This document shows positions 1 to 7,390 of a stretch of 40,859 bases of DNA, one piece after another (position 1 is the first letter of the stretch; each line of letters begins with the position of its first letter). A program made the translations under genes and the position numbers. The notes under the pieces were generated by a model. It ran no database searches and was not told the origin of the DNA. It saw nothing but the letters and a program-made list of their open reading frames with translations. Origin of the DNA: Prevotellaceae bacterium (GTDB taxonomy: Bacteria; Bacteroidota; Bacteroidia; Bacteroidales; UBA932); NCBI GenBank assembly GCA_031265155.1, contig JAISDB010000175.1:1-40859 (forward strand), read 5' to 3'.

Positions 1-177
1 ATTTATTATTTTCGTCATAGCGGTAATGTTATTGGTTTGGATTTTGTTGGACGACTTTATTGTATTGATAATTCAAAATATGAACTGTTTGCTTCATACA
101 GATTAAAAACAAGTTTTGACCACGGACTCGAAATGAATAATGCTTTACTGTGCTTATGTTTTGGCGTTAAGTTTTAG
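1..177 (+). CDS. C-terminal fragment of a probable outer-membrane beta-barrel protein (5' end outside window)
   Basis: Frame 1 is open from the first base to a TAG at 175-177 and gives 58 residues. The fragment alternates polar and hydrophobic/aromatic residues, as transmembrane beta-strands do. It ends in CFGVKF, and a terminal phenylalanine after a final amphipathic strand is the usual C-terminal signal of Gram-negative outer-membrane barrels. The rest of the gene is outside the window, so the family cannot be named. That it is an outer-membrane protein is inferred from the C-terminal pattern only. Confidence 0.5.
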   Translation: MYYFRHSGNVIGLDFVGRLYCIDNSKYELFASYRLKTSFDHGLEMNNALLCLCFGVKF

Positions 178-205
178 ATAAGGCAGCAGTTTAGATTAAT
201 CACAA

Positions 206-245
206 AAACGAGGCGTATCGTTCGGCAAAACGACACGCCTCGTTT
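206..245. terminator. Hairpin downstream of the truncated barrel gene, possible terminator
   Basis: Bases 206-216 (AAACGAGGCGT) pair perfectly with 235-245. After one mismatch an inner 5-bp stem (218-222 with 229-233) closes on a 6-nt loop. The right arm ends in CGTTT, only a short T run, and it lies about 30 bp after the stop at 177. It could end transcription of the partial gene, but the weak T tract leaves this unsure. It shares the string CGTATCGTT with the adjacent palindrome at 251-288. Confidence 0.45.
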
Positions 246-250
246 GACTG

Positions 251-288
251 AACGATACGTACCGTTTGATCAAACGGTACGTATCGTT
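251..288. repeat. Perfect 38-bp palindrome
   Basis: The 19 bases at 251-269 (AACGATACGTACCGTTTGA) are followed directly by their exact reverse complement at 270-288, with no spacer and no mismatch. The right arm runs into TTTTT (about 286-291), so a transcript from the left would have a hairpin followed by a short U run. It starts 5 bp after the hairpin at 206-245. It may be a second terminator, a cruciform or a binding site for a dimeric protein. Confidence 0.8.
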
Positions 289-490
289 TTTATGAGCAGT
301 AAAACATGTTGTCTAATCGGTCTCTGACACGCTTTTTGTAAAATGTGCGCACTGTTTAGCTGATATTCAAAATAAAGATGTAATTTTGCAACCGAGTTTA
401 AAATGAAATTTTTGCGTATGATATAGACAAAAGAATGTGCTAATAAGCACAAAACAAGACATATTGGAAAAGCATTAGGCTTATATCTTT

Positions 491-600
491 CTTTCTGAAA
501 GTTTGACGATTTGAAGATTCCGAAGGATAAGTTTGATGTTCACGTCAGGCGTGAACTTAACTTATTTGTGGAATCGGGTTTCGTCAAACACCTCAGAAAG
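491..600. other. Long ladder-like imperfect hairpin (possible structured RNA or mobile-element end)
   Basis: Five nested helices can be drawn: 491-498 with 593-600, 501-509 with 581-589, 516-521 with 570-575, 527-533 with 559-565, and 538-544 with 550-556. All 37 pairs are Watson-Crick, internal loops are small and nearly symmetric (2-6 nt per side), and the apical loop is 5 nt. Such regular co-linear pairing over 110 bp is not expected by chance. No coding frame crosses it. A non-coding RNA, a processing site or a miniature element are all possible, and no known family was recognised. Confidence 0.7.
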
Positions 601-844
601 CGGATATTTTAAGTATCACGCTTTTTTATTTATAAAAACTCAACAACGGTTCGACCGTTACCATATATGACAGAACCGCAACTGCCCGCAAACCGTGGAG
701 TGAAACTGCACAAACACTCAAATCATAGTGCAGGAAAGAGCAGAGCCTTTCTAAAAAACGGGTGGCAAATCTCAAAAAACCATACGAGTAGAGAATGAAT
801 TATTAATACCGAATGTCGATGGTATATAACCGACAATAGATATC
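601..844. other. Intergenic region with no recognised gene
   Basis: With 289-490 this is the part of the 178-844 gap not covered by the large inverted repeats. Only a short palindrome (AACGGT-TCG-ACCGTT, 645-659) and weak local hairpins were found. No convincing ORF, tRNA or TAnnTTTG promoter with a matching upstream element was seen. A 60-codon minus-strand ORF at 270-452 runs through one palindrome arm and looks fortuitous. Confidence 0.5.
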
Positions 845-1075
845 ATGAGAATAATTTTTAATTTTCAAACTTCTGCACAAATGGATCAATTTGTTAAACG
901 CATTTACGACAGCGGAGCGTATGTTAGACGTTCAGGTGATTTTTCTAATGGGTTTAAGAATATGTATTCTGTTAATGGTAACAACGTAGTAGAATTGGAA
1001 CCTTCATATATTATAGATACTAATACTATCATGATGTGTGCCAAGCTTTGTGGTGGAATATTGGAAAAACACTAA
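845..1075 (+). CDS. Small hypothetical protein (76 aa)
   Basis: An ATG-initiated 76-residue frame ends 31 bp before a clear rho-independent terminator, which supports a real transcription unit. The protein has no signal peptide or membrane segment. It is mixed in charge, with two cysteines near the C-terminus (MCAKLCGG, about residues 65-72). No domain was recognised. The start has no obvious Shine-Dalgarno sequence, which is normal in Bacteroidota. It lies alone between a structured non-coding region and hutU, so neighbours give no functional clue. Coding status is likely but not certain. Confidence 0.55.
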   Translation: MRIIFNFQTSAQMDQFVKRIYDSGAYVRRSGDFSNGFKNMYSVNGNNVVELEPSYIIDTNTIMMCAKLCGGILEKH

Positions 1076-1106
1076 AATTGGGATTAAAAGGAATCATCCT
1101 CTCTTT

Positions 1107-1133
1107 AGCACAGGTTTTAGCCTGTGCTTTTTT
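1107..1133 (+). terminator. Rho-independent terminator after the 76-aa ORF
   Basis: An 8-bp stem AGCACAGG (1107-1114) / CCTGTGCT (1121-1128) with a 6-nt loop is followed by a T run at 1128-1133. It separates the small ORF from hutU. Confidence 0.85.
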
Positions 1134-1163
1134 GTAAAAAAACCGTTTTCCCGTTTCCACAGC

Positions 1164-1194
1164 TTGGAAATCTTAAAAATTTCATCTAATTTTG
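1164..1194 (+). promoter_or_regulatory. Bacteroidota-type promoter of hutU
   Basis: TAATTTTG at 1187-1194 matches the -7 consensus TAnnTTTG. TTG at 1164-1166 sits 20 nt upstream as the -33 element. Transcription would start near 1201, giving a short leader before the ATG at 1215. Confidence 0.65.
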
Positions 1195-1214
1195 TAAAAA
1201 ACATTGAGTAAGCC

Positions 1215-3218
1215 ATGAATTTTAAAGAAACTGTTTTACAGGGAATACCGACAGAATTACCTGCTCCAAAACCTTACGACATGAATATAAGCCATGCTCC
1301 GAAACGTAAGGATATTCTTACAGACAACGAGAAAAAACTTGCAATACGCAATGCGTTGCGATATTTCGAACCCCGTCATCATGCAGCGCTTGCAAGGGAA
1401 TTTTATGATGAACTGCAAGCATACGGCAGAATTTACATGTACCGTTTTCGTCCCGACTATGAAATTACGGCGAGAAGCATTTACGAGTTCCCGCACAAAT
1501 CGATGCAGGCTGCCGCTATAATGCTTATGCTCAGCAACAATCTCGACAGTACGGTGGCACAGCATCCTCACGAGCTTATCATCTACGGAGGCAACGGTTC
1601 CATTTTTCAAAACTGGGCGCAATATCTTCTCACAATGAAATATCTTGCAACAATGACCGACGAGCAAACGCTTGTACTGTATTCGGGACATCCCGCAGGA
1701 CTGTTTCCATCTCATAAAAATGCGCCGCGAGTTGTAATTACCAACGGCATGATGATACCAAACTATTCATCGCCGGAAAATCTGGAACGCCTGAACGCGC
1801 TCGGCGTTTCGCAATACGGACAAATGACCGCAGGCTCGTTTATGTACATCGGGCCTCAGGGAATTGTGCACGGAACAACTATTACGGTGATGAATGCCGC
1901 GCGCAGAATCTGTAAAGGCAATGATGATATTCGCGGAAAACTGTTTGTTTCGTCAGGACTGGGAGGAATGTCGGGAGCGCAGGCAAAAGCAGCCGTTGTA
2001 GCAGGACTTGTTGGCGTAATTGCCGAAATTAATCCCAAAGTTATACAAAAACGATATGAACAGGGTTGGGTAAACGAAATTTTTGACAGTCCCGATTTAC
2101 TGATTTCGCGTATACGCAGGGCTGTTGCCGACAGGCAGGCAGTATCGATTGCATACGGGGGAAACGTTGTTGACCTGTGGGAACGTCTGGCTTGCGAACA
2201 GATAAAGGTTGATATCGGCTCCGATCAGACATCGCTGCATAATCCGTGGGCAGGAGGTTATTATCCTGCCGGACTGTCGTTTGAAGAATCAAATAAAATG
2301 ATGGTAGAAAATCCTGAAAAATTTAAACTCGCCGTTCGGGAATCGTTACGACGACAGGTAGCTGCAATAAACAAACTTGCAAATGACGGAATGTATTTCT
2401 TCGATTACGGAAATGCCTTTTTACTTGAAAGCGGTCGTGCAAATGCCGACATATTCAGGCCTGATGGCGATTTTATATACAATTCTTACGTTCAGGATAT
2501 TTTAGGACCATATTTTTTCGATTACGGATTCGGTCCCTATCGTTGGGTTTGCACATCCAACTGTGCCGAAGATTTGGCTGAAACAGATGCAATAGCAATA
2601 AAAGTTTTGGAAAAGATGCTCGCAAGCTCTCCCGATGAAATAAAATCGCAGCTTGCCGATAATCTGCACTGGATACGGCAGGCTCGACGCAACAGTCTTG
2701 TTGTAGGCTCGCAAGCCCGCATTCTTTATGCAGACGCCGAAGCGCGAACAGCCATTGCTTTGGCTATGAACAGGGCTATTCGCGAAGGACGCATTTCCGC
2801 GCCTGTGGTTCTTGGTCGCGACCACCACGATGTATCTGGAACCGATTCGCCTTTTAGGGAAACTTCGAATATTTACGACGGCTCGAAATACTGCGCCGAT
2901 ATGGCAGTGCAAAATGTTATCGGCGATTCGTTTCGCGGAGCGACATGGGTCTCGCTGCACAATGGCGGCGGAGTTGGCTGGGGCGAAGTTATCAACGGCG
3001 GATTCGGAATGATGATAGATGGCAGCGACGATGCCGAACAGCGCATAAAATCGATGCTTCACTGGGATGTTAACAACGGAATAGCGCGTCGAAGCTGGGC
3101 GCGAAACAAAAGCGCAATATTTGCAATACAGCGCGAAATGCTGCGCACTCCCGATTTGCAAATAACATTGCCCAGCATGGCAGACGACGATTTGATAAAT
3201 GAAACGGTAAGCAGTTAG
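1215..3218 (+). CDS. hutU: Urocanate hydratase (urocanase), long form
   Basis: This enzyme converts urocanate to 4-imidazolone-5-propionate, the second step of histidine degradation, in the cytoplasm with tightly bound NAD+ (EC 4.2.1.49). The 667-aa protein matches the family throughout: an N-terminal segment with HPHELIIYGGNG and FQNWAQY, a central Rossmann-like part (SSGLGGMSGAQAKAA), and a C-terminal part with LHNGGGVGWGEVINGGFGM. It is about 100 residues longer than the common 550-560-aa bacterial enzyme and resembles the longer form seen in Bacteroidota and eukaryotes. The ATG at 1215 lies 20 bp after the promoter's -7 element. No hutH, hutI or formiminotransferase gene is present nearby, so the rest of the pathway must be encoded elsewhere. 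Confidence 0.95.
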   Translation: MNFKETVLQGIPTELPAPKPYDMNISHAPKRKDILTDNEKKLAIRNALRYFEPRHHAALAREFYDELQAYGRIYMYRFRPDYEITARSIYEFPHKSMQAAAIMLMLSNNLDSTVAQHPHELIIYGGNGSIFQNWAQYLLTMKYLATMTDEQTLVLYSGHPAGLFPSHKNAPRVVITNGMMIPNYSSPENLERLNALGVSQYGQMTAGSFMYIGPQGIVHGTTITVMNAARRICKGNDDIRGKLFVSSGLGGMSGAQAKAAVVAGLVGVIAEINPKVIQKRYEQGWVNEIFDSPDLLISRIRRAVADRQAVSIAYGGNVVDLWERLACEQIKVDIGSDQTSLHNPWAGGYYPAGLSFEESNKMMVENPEKFKLAVRESLRRQVAAINKLANDGMYFFDYGNAFLLESGRANADIFRPDGDFIYNSYVQDILGPYFFDYGFGPYRWVCTSNCAEDLAETDAIAIKVLEKMLASSPDEIKSQLADNLHWIRQARRNSLVVGSQARILYADAEARTAIALAMNRAIREGRISAPVVLGRDHHDVSGTDSPFRETSNIYDGSKYCADMAVQNVIGDSFRGATWVSLHNGGGVGWGEVINGGFGMMIDGSDDAEQRIKSMLHWDVNNGIARRSWARNKSAIFAIQREMLRTPDLQITLPSMADDDLINETVSS

Positions 3219-3299
3219 TAGCAAACCAAATTTCATATCTGATAACAGATAAAGCGCAAACTGTTTTCATGCGTTTTTATGTAATTCCGAAGTTTTGTG

Positions 3300-3307
3300 T
3301 ATTTTTG
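3300..3307 (+). promoter_or_regulatory. Probable -7 element of plsY
   Basis: TATTTTTG matches TAnnTTTG and lies 18 bp before the plsY ATG. The upstream -33 position holds only a T-rich stretch (3274-3278), so the promoter is tentative. Confidence 0.45.
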
Positions 3308-3325
3308 TGATAAATAAACAAAACG

Positions 3326-4015
3326 ATGAGTTTAATTATAAAATGTCTTTTACCTGTAATTGCTTATTTGACAGGTTCAATTTCGTCGGCAGTTTTTGTC
3401 GGTAAGCGATTTTTCAATATTGACATCAGAAATTACGGCAGTAAAAATGCAGGAGCAACAAATATCCTGCGCGTACTTGGTCCAAAAGCGGCGCTTCCCG
3501 TTTTCGCTTTTGACTTGCTAAAAGGCGTAATTGCAGTTGTACTTGTACGGCTTACGGATTTGCAGCACGAAACGGAGCTTTATGTAAGTTTTCAGATTTT
3601 GCTTGGCGTTTGCGTTGTTATGGGTCATATATTTCCCGTATTTACGGGATTTAAAGGCGGAAAAGGCGTTGCAACTACAGCTGGGGTGGTTTTGGCAATG
3701 CATCCTTACGCAATGATGATGGTTTTAGGAATTTTCGGACTTTGCCTGTTGACAAGTCGATATGTTTCGTTGAGTTCGATAACCGCAGCAGTATGTTTTC
3801 CGATAATTGTCATTATTGTATTTGGCGAAATTTTTAATGAAGACGAAACCATTACAATGAAAATATTCAGCCTTATTGCGGCAGTTATGATTATTTTTAC
3901 GCATCGCAACAATATAAAACGATTGTTGAACGGAACAGAAAGTAAAATAAATTTCAGTAAAAAAAAGCCTCCTGCTTCCGATTTGTCAACCGGTACGGAA
4001 GCTGTTGCGGAATAA
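3326..4015 (+). CDS. plsY: Acyl-phosphate:glycerol-3-phosphate acyltransferase PlsY
   Basis: PlsY transfers an acyl group from acyl-phosphate to glycerol-3-phosphate, forming lysophosphatidate at the inner membrane as the first step of phospholipid synthesis. The 229-aa protein is a polytopic membrane protein with the family's conserved cytosolic-loop motifs: YLTGSISSA near residue 12, GSKNAGATN near 40 and GHIFPVFTGFKGGKGVATT near 98-116. The length is at the upper end for the family because of a charged C-terminal tail after the last membrane helix. It is followed 110 bp later by a lipoprotein gene with its own -7 element, so it may be transcribed alone. Confidence 0.94.
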   Translation: MSLIIKCLLPVIAYLTGSISSAVFVGKRFFNIDIRNYGSKNAGATNILRVLGPKAALPVFAFDLLKGVIAVVLVRLTDLQHETELYVSFQILLGVCVVMGHIFPVFTGFKGGKGVATTAGVVLAMHPYAMMMVLGIFGLCLLTSRYVSLSSITAAVCFPIIVIIVFGEIFNEDETITMKIFSLIAAVMIIFTHRNNIKRLLNGTESKINFSKKKPPASDLSTGTEAVAE

Positions 4016-4085
4016 AATAACTGCAGCTTTCAGTTTGCCGTAAATATGAATTATAATTATTTTATACGGATTTATTAATAAATTA

Positions 4086-4093
4086 TACCTTTG
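4086..4093 (+). promoter_or_regulatory. Probable -7 element of the TlpA-like lipoprotein gene
   Basis: TACCTTTG matches TAnnTTTG and lies 32 bp before the ATG at 4126. No clear TTTG is found 19-21 nt upstream. Confidence 0.5.
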
Positions 4094-4125
4094 TACTGAA
4101 TATTAATTTAAAGTCAACTTTAAAA

Positions 4126-5277
4126 ATGAAAAGAAAAATATTGATAACCGTACTGCTTGCAGTGGTTTGTTTTGTATCGTGTACAAAAAAACATTCTGTC
4201 AGGATAAGCGGAACTTTTGATAATATATCGAACGAAAAAATAATAATCGAACAGAAAACGGCATCGTTCATGTTTGTTTTGGATTCGATACAGGTCAATT
4301 CCGGTGGAAAATTTTCAGCAAAGGTAAATATTCTTACCGCCGAACCTGCTTTTCTCAGAATAAAAAACAAAAGCGGAAGACAGTTAATGATGCTTCTTGC
4401 CAAAGACGGCGAAAAAATTAATATCAAATACGAAAAGGAAAACTATACTGTCGAAGGTTCGCAGGGTTCGGTATATGTGAAAGAACTTTCCGAAACATTA
4501 AGCAAAACATCGCAGGCAATCGACTCGCTGAGCAAAATTATAAACAGCGAAAAAATATCTGATACCGATTTACAGGACGCAAAAATTACTCTTACAAAAA
4601 AATTCATCGAACAGAAACGTAACAATATAAGATTTATCATAAATAATCCAAAATCATACGCATCGATATTTGCATTGTATCAGCAATATCCTAACGGAAC
4701 AAAAATATTCAGCGACGAAAACGATTTTTTGTTTTACAAGGTAATTATCGACTCGATGGATACAAGATATTCACGGGCAGAATACATGACTGTTGTGAAT
4801 CGCGATTACAACGAAATGCAACGCGCATTGAACCTGAAAAATAAACTGGATTCACAGCAAATTCAGGAAATATCGTATCCGGACATAGAATTACCCGATC
4901 GCAACGGAAAAAAAATAAAGCTTTCGTCGTTGCAGGGAAAAACCATCCTGCTCACATTCTGGAGCTCGGAAATCAAAGGCAGTCAGTTTGACAACAAACT
5001 GCTGATAGATATTTATGAAAAATACAGCTCAAAAAACCTTGAAATATACCAGGTTTCATTTGATACCGAACGCGATTTCTGGCTGCGCGCAATTGACAGC
5101 CAAAAATTACCGTGGATAAGCGTTTGCGATTTTAAAGGCACAAACAGTATTCCGTTCGGACTGTATAATATCAGCAAATTACCATCAAATTTCATAATCG
5201 ACAGGGAAGGACAGTTTGTTGCGCGCGATGTTTTTGGCAAAGATCTTGAAAATAAAATTCAATCACTGTGCAAATAA
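4126..5277 (+). CDS. TlpA/AhpC-like thioredoxin-fold lipoprotein without CxxC
   Basis: The protein (383 aa) starts with a lipoprotein signal peptide whose lipobox is CFVSC (lipidated Cys19). Residues about 24-110 resemble the beta-rich DUF4369 domain that commonly precedes thioredoxin domains in Bacteroidota. Residues 115-245 are helical and charged. Residues 250-383 form an AhpC/TSA-type thioredoxin fold, with PDIELPDRNGKKIKLSSLQG, the strand TILLTFW, and the cis-proline region KLPSNFII (Pro353). At the active site, where WCxxC is expected, the sequence reads FWSSEIKGS, so both catalytic cysteines are replaced (Ile283, Ser286). The fold is therefore retained but dithiol redox activity is unlikely. 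The gene ends 5 bp before lpxH and is probably co-transcribed with it. Confidence 0.82.
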   Translation: MKRKILITVLLAVVCFVSCTKKHSVRISGTFDNISNEKIIIEQKTASFMFVLDSIQVNSGGKFSAKVNILTAEPAFLRIKNKSGRQLMMLLAKDGEKINIKYEKENYTVEGSQGSVYVKELSETLSKTSQAIDSLSKIINSEKISDTDLQDAKITLTKKFIEQKRNNIRFIINNPKSYASIFALYQQYPNGTKIFSDENDFLFYKVIIDSMDTRYSRAEYMTVVNRDYNEMQRALNLKNKLDSQQIQEISYPDIELPDRNGKKIKLSSLQGKTILLTFWSSEIKGSQFDNKLLIDIYEKYSSKNLEIYQVSFDTERDFWLRAIDSQKLPWISVCDFKGTNSIPFGLYNISKLPSNFIIDREGQFVARDVFGKDLENKIQSLCK

Positions 5278-5282
5278 AATAA

Positions 5283-6047
5283 ATGAAAAACGAGGCAAAA
5301 GACAGCAGCAGTCGCTCGACAAGAATATATTTTGCTGCCGATGTTCATCTCGGCTTGCGTGCAGGTACAAATGCGGCAGAGCGTGAAAATGCCTTTGTAA
5401 AATGGCTTGATAAAATAAAAGCAGATGCCGAAGCTGTGTTTTTGCTCGGTGATATTTTTGATTTCTGGTTTGAATATAAATATGTTGTTCCGCGCGGATT
5501 TATTCGCGTACTTGGAAAAATAACCGAACTTACCGATAATGGAATCCCTGTGCATTTTTTTACGGGAAATCACGACATGTGGACATTCGATTATCTCAAA
5601 AACGAAACAGGAATGATAATCCATAAAAAACCTTTTGAAACAGTCATGCACGGGAAAACATTTTTTCTTGCACACGGCGATGGTCTCGGAAAAGAGGATA
5701 AAAGTTACATGCTGTTGAAAAAGATATTTTCATGTAAGTTTTTTCAGCGTGTTTTTGCATTTTTGCATCCGCGCACAGGAATTGGAATAGCCAAAATATG
5801 GTCGAAACACAGTCGCCTGAGCAAAGGACTGTCCGAAGTCTTTGACGAAAATACCGACCGACTGCTTGCTTTTGCAAAACAGAAACTCAATGAAAAACAT
5901 ATCGACTTTTTTGTCTTCGGCCACAGGCATACGCCACAGCAGGTACAGCTGCAAAACAACAGTCTTTTCACAATAGTGGGAGAATGGATCAACGGTAAGG
6001 AATATGCGGTTTTTGATGGAAAACAACTTACAATGCATAAGTCATAG
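5283..6047 (+). CDS. lpxH: UDP-2,3-diacylglucosamine diphosphatase LpxH
   Basis: LpxH cleaves UDP-2,3-diacylglucosamine to lipid X and UMP at the inner membrane, the fourth step of lipid A synthesis. The 254-aa sequence has the calcineurin-like metallophosphoesterase motifs in order: DVH (Asp20, His22), GD (57), GNHD (95-98), HGDG (131-134) and GHRH (213-216), which together bind the two Mn ions. A segment between HGDG and GHRH (about 140-190) corresponds to the helical lipid-binding cap of LpxH. It starts 5 bp after the preceding lipoprotein stop, which suggests an operon. The N-terminal ten residues are poorly conserved in character, so a slightly later start is conceivable. Confidence 0.9.
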   Translation: MKNEAKDSSSRSTRIYFAADVHLGLRAGTNAAERENAFVKWLDKIKADAEAVFLLGDIFDFWFEYKYVVPRGFIRVLGKITELTDNGIPVHFFTGNHDMWTFDYLKNETGMIIHKKPFETVMHGKTFFLAHGDGLGKEDKSYMLLKKIFSCKFFQRVFAFLHPRTGIGIAKIWSKHSRLSKGLSEVFDENTDRLLAFAKQKLNEKHIDFFVFGHRHTPQQVQLQNNSLFTIVGEWINGKEYAVFDGKQLTMHKS

Positions 6048-6216
6048 ACAGTCGGCAAAGATATAATTGCACTTCAACATGTAAAGTAAATAAACAGTCA
6101 ACTTATTAAAGACAAATTTGAACAGATGACGATGTGTTGTTCAAACGAGAATAACTCTGTACTAAACAGAATAGCAGTTGCATTTACTCCTTGAATCTGT
6201 CCTTTTCCCAAAAAGA

Positions 6217-6276
6217 TTATCCCTTTTCAGTAAAACCATTAACCTTTTTATCCAAAAGGGATAACCCTTTTGGATA
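6217..6276. promoter_or_regulatory. Two overlapping, mutually exclusive hairpins in the lpxH-HIT intergenic region
   Basis: The convergent gap 6048-6365 has no ORF. Bases 6249-6260 (TATCCAAAAGGG) pair perfectly with 6265-6276 around a 4-nt ATAA loop. The same AAAAGGG is also part of 6254-6264, which pairs over 11 bp with TTATCCCTTTT at 6217-6227, so only one stem can form at a time. Neither stem is followed by a T run on either strand, so a simple terminator is not supported. A weaker hairpin (TTTGAACA / TGTTCAAA) lies at 6117-6145. Confidence 0.55.
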
Positions 6277-6365
6277 TATTCTCCATGCATTTTAGCATTT
6301 AAGATTGCATAGCAAATATGATACCGGCCGTTTATTTTTAAGGAGTAATTGTTTACAGGCGCTTT

Positions 6366-6767
6366 CTAAACGAAGTTTTTGGTTATGGTTTCGGCAATTT
6401 GTTTAAATTCATCCGGCGTCAACTGCAATTTGGCTTTTTTGAAGTCGATATCCGATTCGCTGTTAAGCGGAATAAGATGGATGTGCGCATGAGGAACTTC
6501 AAGCCCTAGAACTGCAATGCCAATGCGCTTACATTCAACGCTTTTTTCTATTGCTCCGGCAACCCGCTTTGCAAAAATCATCAGTTCGCCAAGCGTATCA
6601 TCATCGAGGTCGAAGATATAATCGGTCTCTTTTTTCGGAACAACCAGCGTGTGCGCTTTTGCAACGGGATTTATATCCAAAAAGGCGTAACAGCTTTCGT
6701 CTTCTGCAATTTTATACGAAGGTATTTCGTCGTTTATTATTTTTGTGAAAATACTTGCCATAGCCAT
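6366..6767 (-). CDS. HIT family nucleotide-binding hydrolase
   Basis: HIT proteins are small cytoplasmic nucleotide hydrolases or transferases (for example adenosine 5'-monophosphoramidases of the Hint branch). The 133-aa protein has the histidine triad HAHIHLIPL at residues 93-101 and the N-terminal family pattern FLDINPVAKAHTLVVPK. Translation may start at 6767 or at the second Met at 6761 (MASIFTKI), which fits the family N-terminus better. It follows greA with a 5-bp gap and is almost certainly translated from the same mRNA, a common pairing in Bacteroidota. The exact substrate cannot be told from sequence. Confidence 0.92.
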   Translation of the reverse strand: MAMASIFTKIINDEIPSYKIAEDESCYAFLDINPVAKAHTLVVPKKETDYIFDLDDDTLGELMIFAKRVAGAIEKSVECKRIGIAVLGLEVPHAHIHLIPLNSESDIDFKKAKLQLTPDEFKQIAETITKNFV

Positions 6768-6772
6768 TAAAT

Positions 6773-7246
6773 TTATCGTGAGATTTTTAAAATCTTAAAC
6801 TTTACAATACCTGATGGTACCTGCGCCTCTACTATATCGCCGATTTTTTTGCCGAGCAGCGATTTTGCTATGGGCGTGCCTATCGAAAGCTTTTTTTCTT
6901 TGATATTTGCTTCCGATTCTGCAACAAGCGTATATTCCATCACTGTTTTAGCTGTGATATTTTCAAGCTGTACTTTTGTCATTATCTGTACTTGCGAAAT
7001 ATCAATTTTCGACTCATCGATGATACGCGATTTTGCAATTACAGCTTCAAGATTGGAAATGCGAAGCTCCAAAAGACCTTGAGCTTCTTTTGCCGCATCG
7101 TATTCCGCATTTTCCGAAAGATCGCCCTTGTCGCGAGCTTCGGCTATCTGCTGTGATATTTTAGGACGTTCAACGCTTTTTAACTGCTCCAGTTCTTTTC
7201 GCAGGCGTTGAAACCCTTCTTCTGTTACGTAGTTTACAGTTGCCAT
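6773..7246 (-). CDS. greA: Transcription elongation factor GreA
   Basis: GreA binds the RNA polymerase secondary channel and stimulates cleavage of backtracked RNA. The 157-aa protein has the N-terminal coiled coil with the acidic tip GDLSENAEYDAAKEAQ and the C-terminal FKBP-like domain ending in SIGTPIAKSLLGKKIGDIVEAQVPSG. The start is placed at 7246 (MATVNYVTEEG) because GreA proteins begin here; an in-frame Met 7 codons upstream adds residues not typical of the family. A TATCTTTG -7 element lies at 7315-7322. It leads a two-gene unit with the HIT gene. Confidence 0.95.
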   Translation of the reverse strand: MATVNYVTEEGFQRLRKELEQLKSVERPKISQQIAEARDKGDLSENAEYDAAKEAQGLLELRISNLEAVIAKSRIIDESKIDISQVQIMTKVQLENITAKTVMEYTLVAESEANIKEKKLSIGTPIAKSLLGKKIGDIVEAQVPSGIVKFKILKISR

Positions 7247-7314
7247 AAATTTATTTTTCAAAAACATGAATAAAAAAGAATCCCGAAAATATTCGGAACT
7301 CTATGTTTTTTTTA

Positions 7315-7322
7315 CAAAGATA
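7315..7322 (-). promoter_or_regulatory. Probable -7 element of the greA-HIT unit
   Basis: On the minus strand this reads TATCTTTG, a match to TAnnTTTG, about 70 bp upstream of the greA ATG. No good -33 element was found at 19-21 nt. Confidence 0.45.
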
Positions 7323-7390
7323 ATTTATTTTTTCAAATATAAAAAATTTTACATTACAGTTTATATTGATTATTCAATTAATTTAACCGT

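Noticed and set aside
270-452. 60-codon minus-strand ORF
   Set aside because: It crosses one arm of the perfect palindrome, has no promoter or family features, and has a composition like translated non-coding AT-rich DNA.
491-600. Integron attC site
   Set aside because: The outer GTTTGAC/GTCAAAC arms recall attC R boxes, but the fourth base does not fit GTTRRRY/RYYYAAC, there is no integrase and no cassette array.
640-665. tRNA T-arm (GGTTCGA)
   Set aside because: The flanking bases do not form the required 5-bp stem, and no acceptor or anticodon arm could be placed.
2502-3236. 244-codon ORF antisense to hutU
   Set aside because: It is a shadow of a clearly recognised gene, with Cys-rich, low-sense composition and no domain.
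6249-6276. Standard rho-independent terminator for lpxH or the HIT gene
   Set aside because: The stem is strong, but neither strand has a T run after it.
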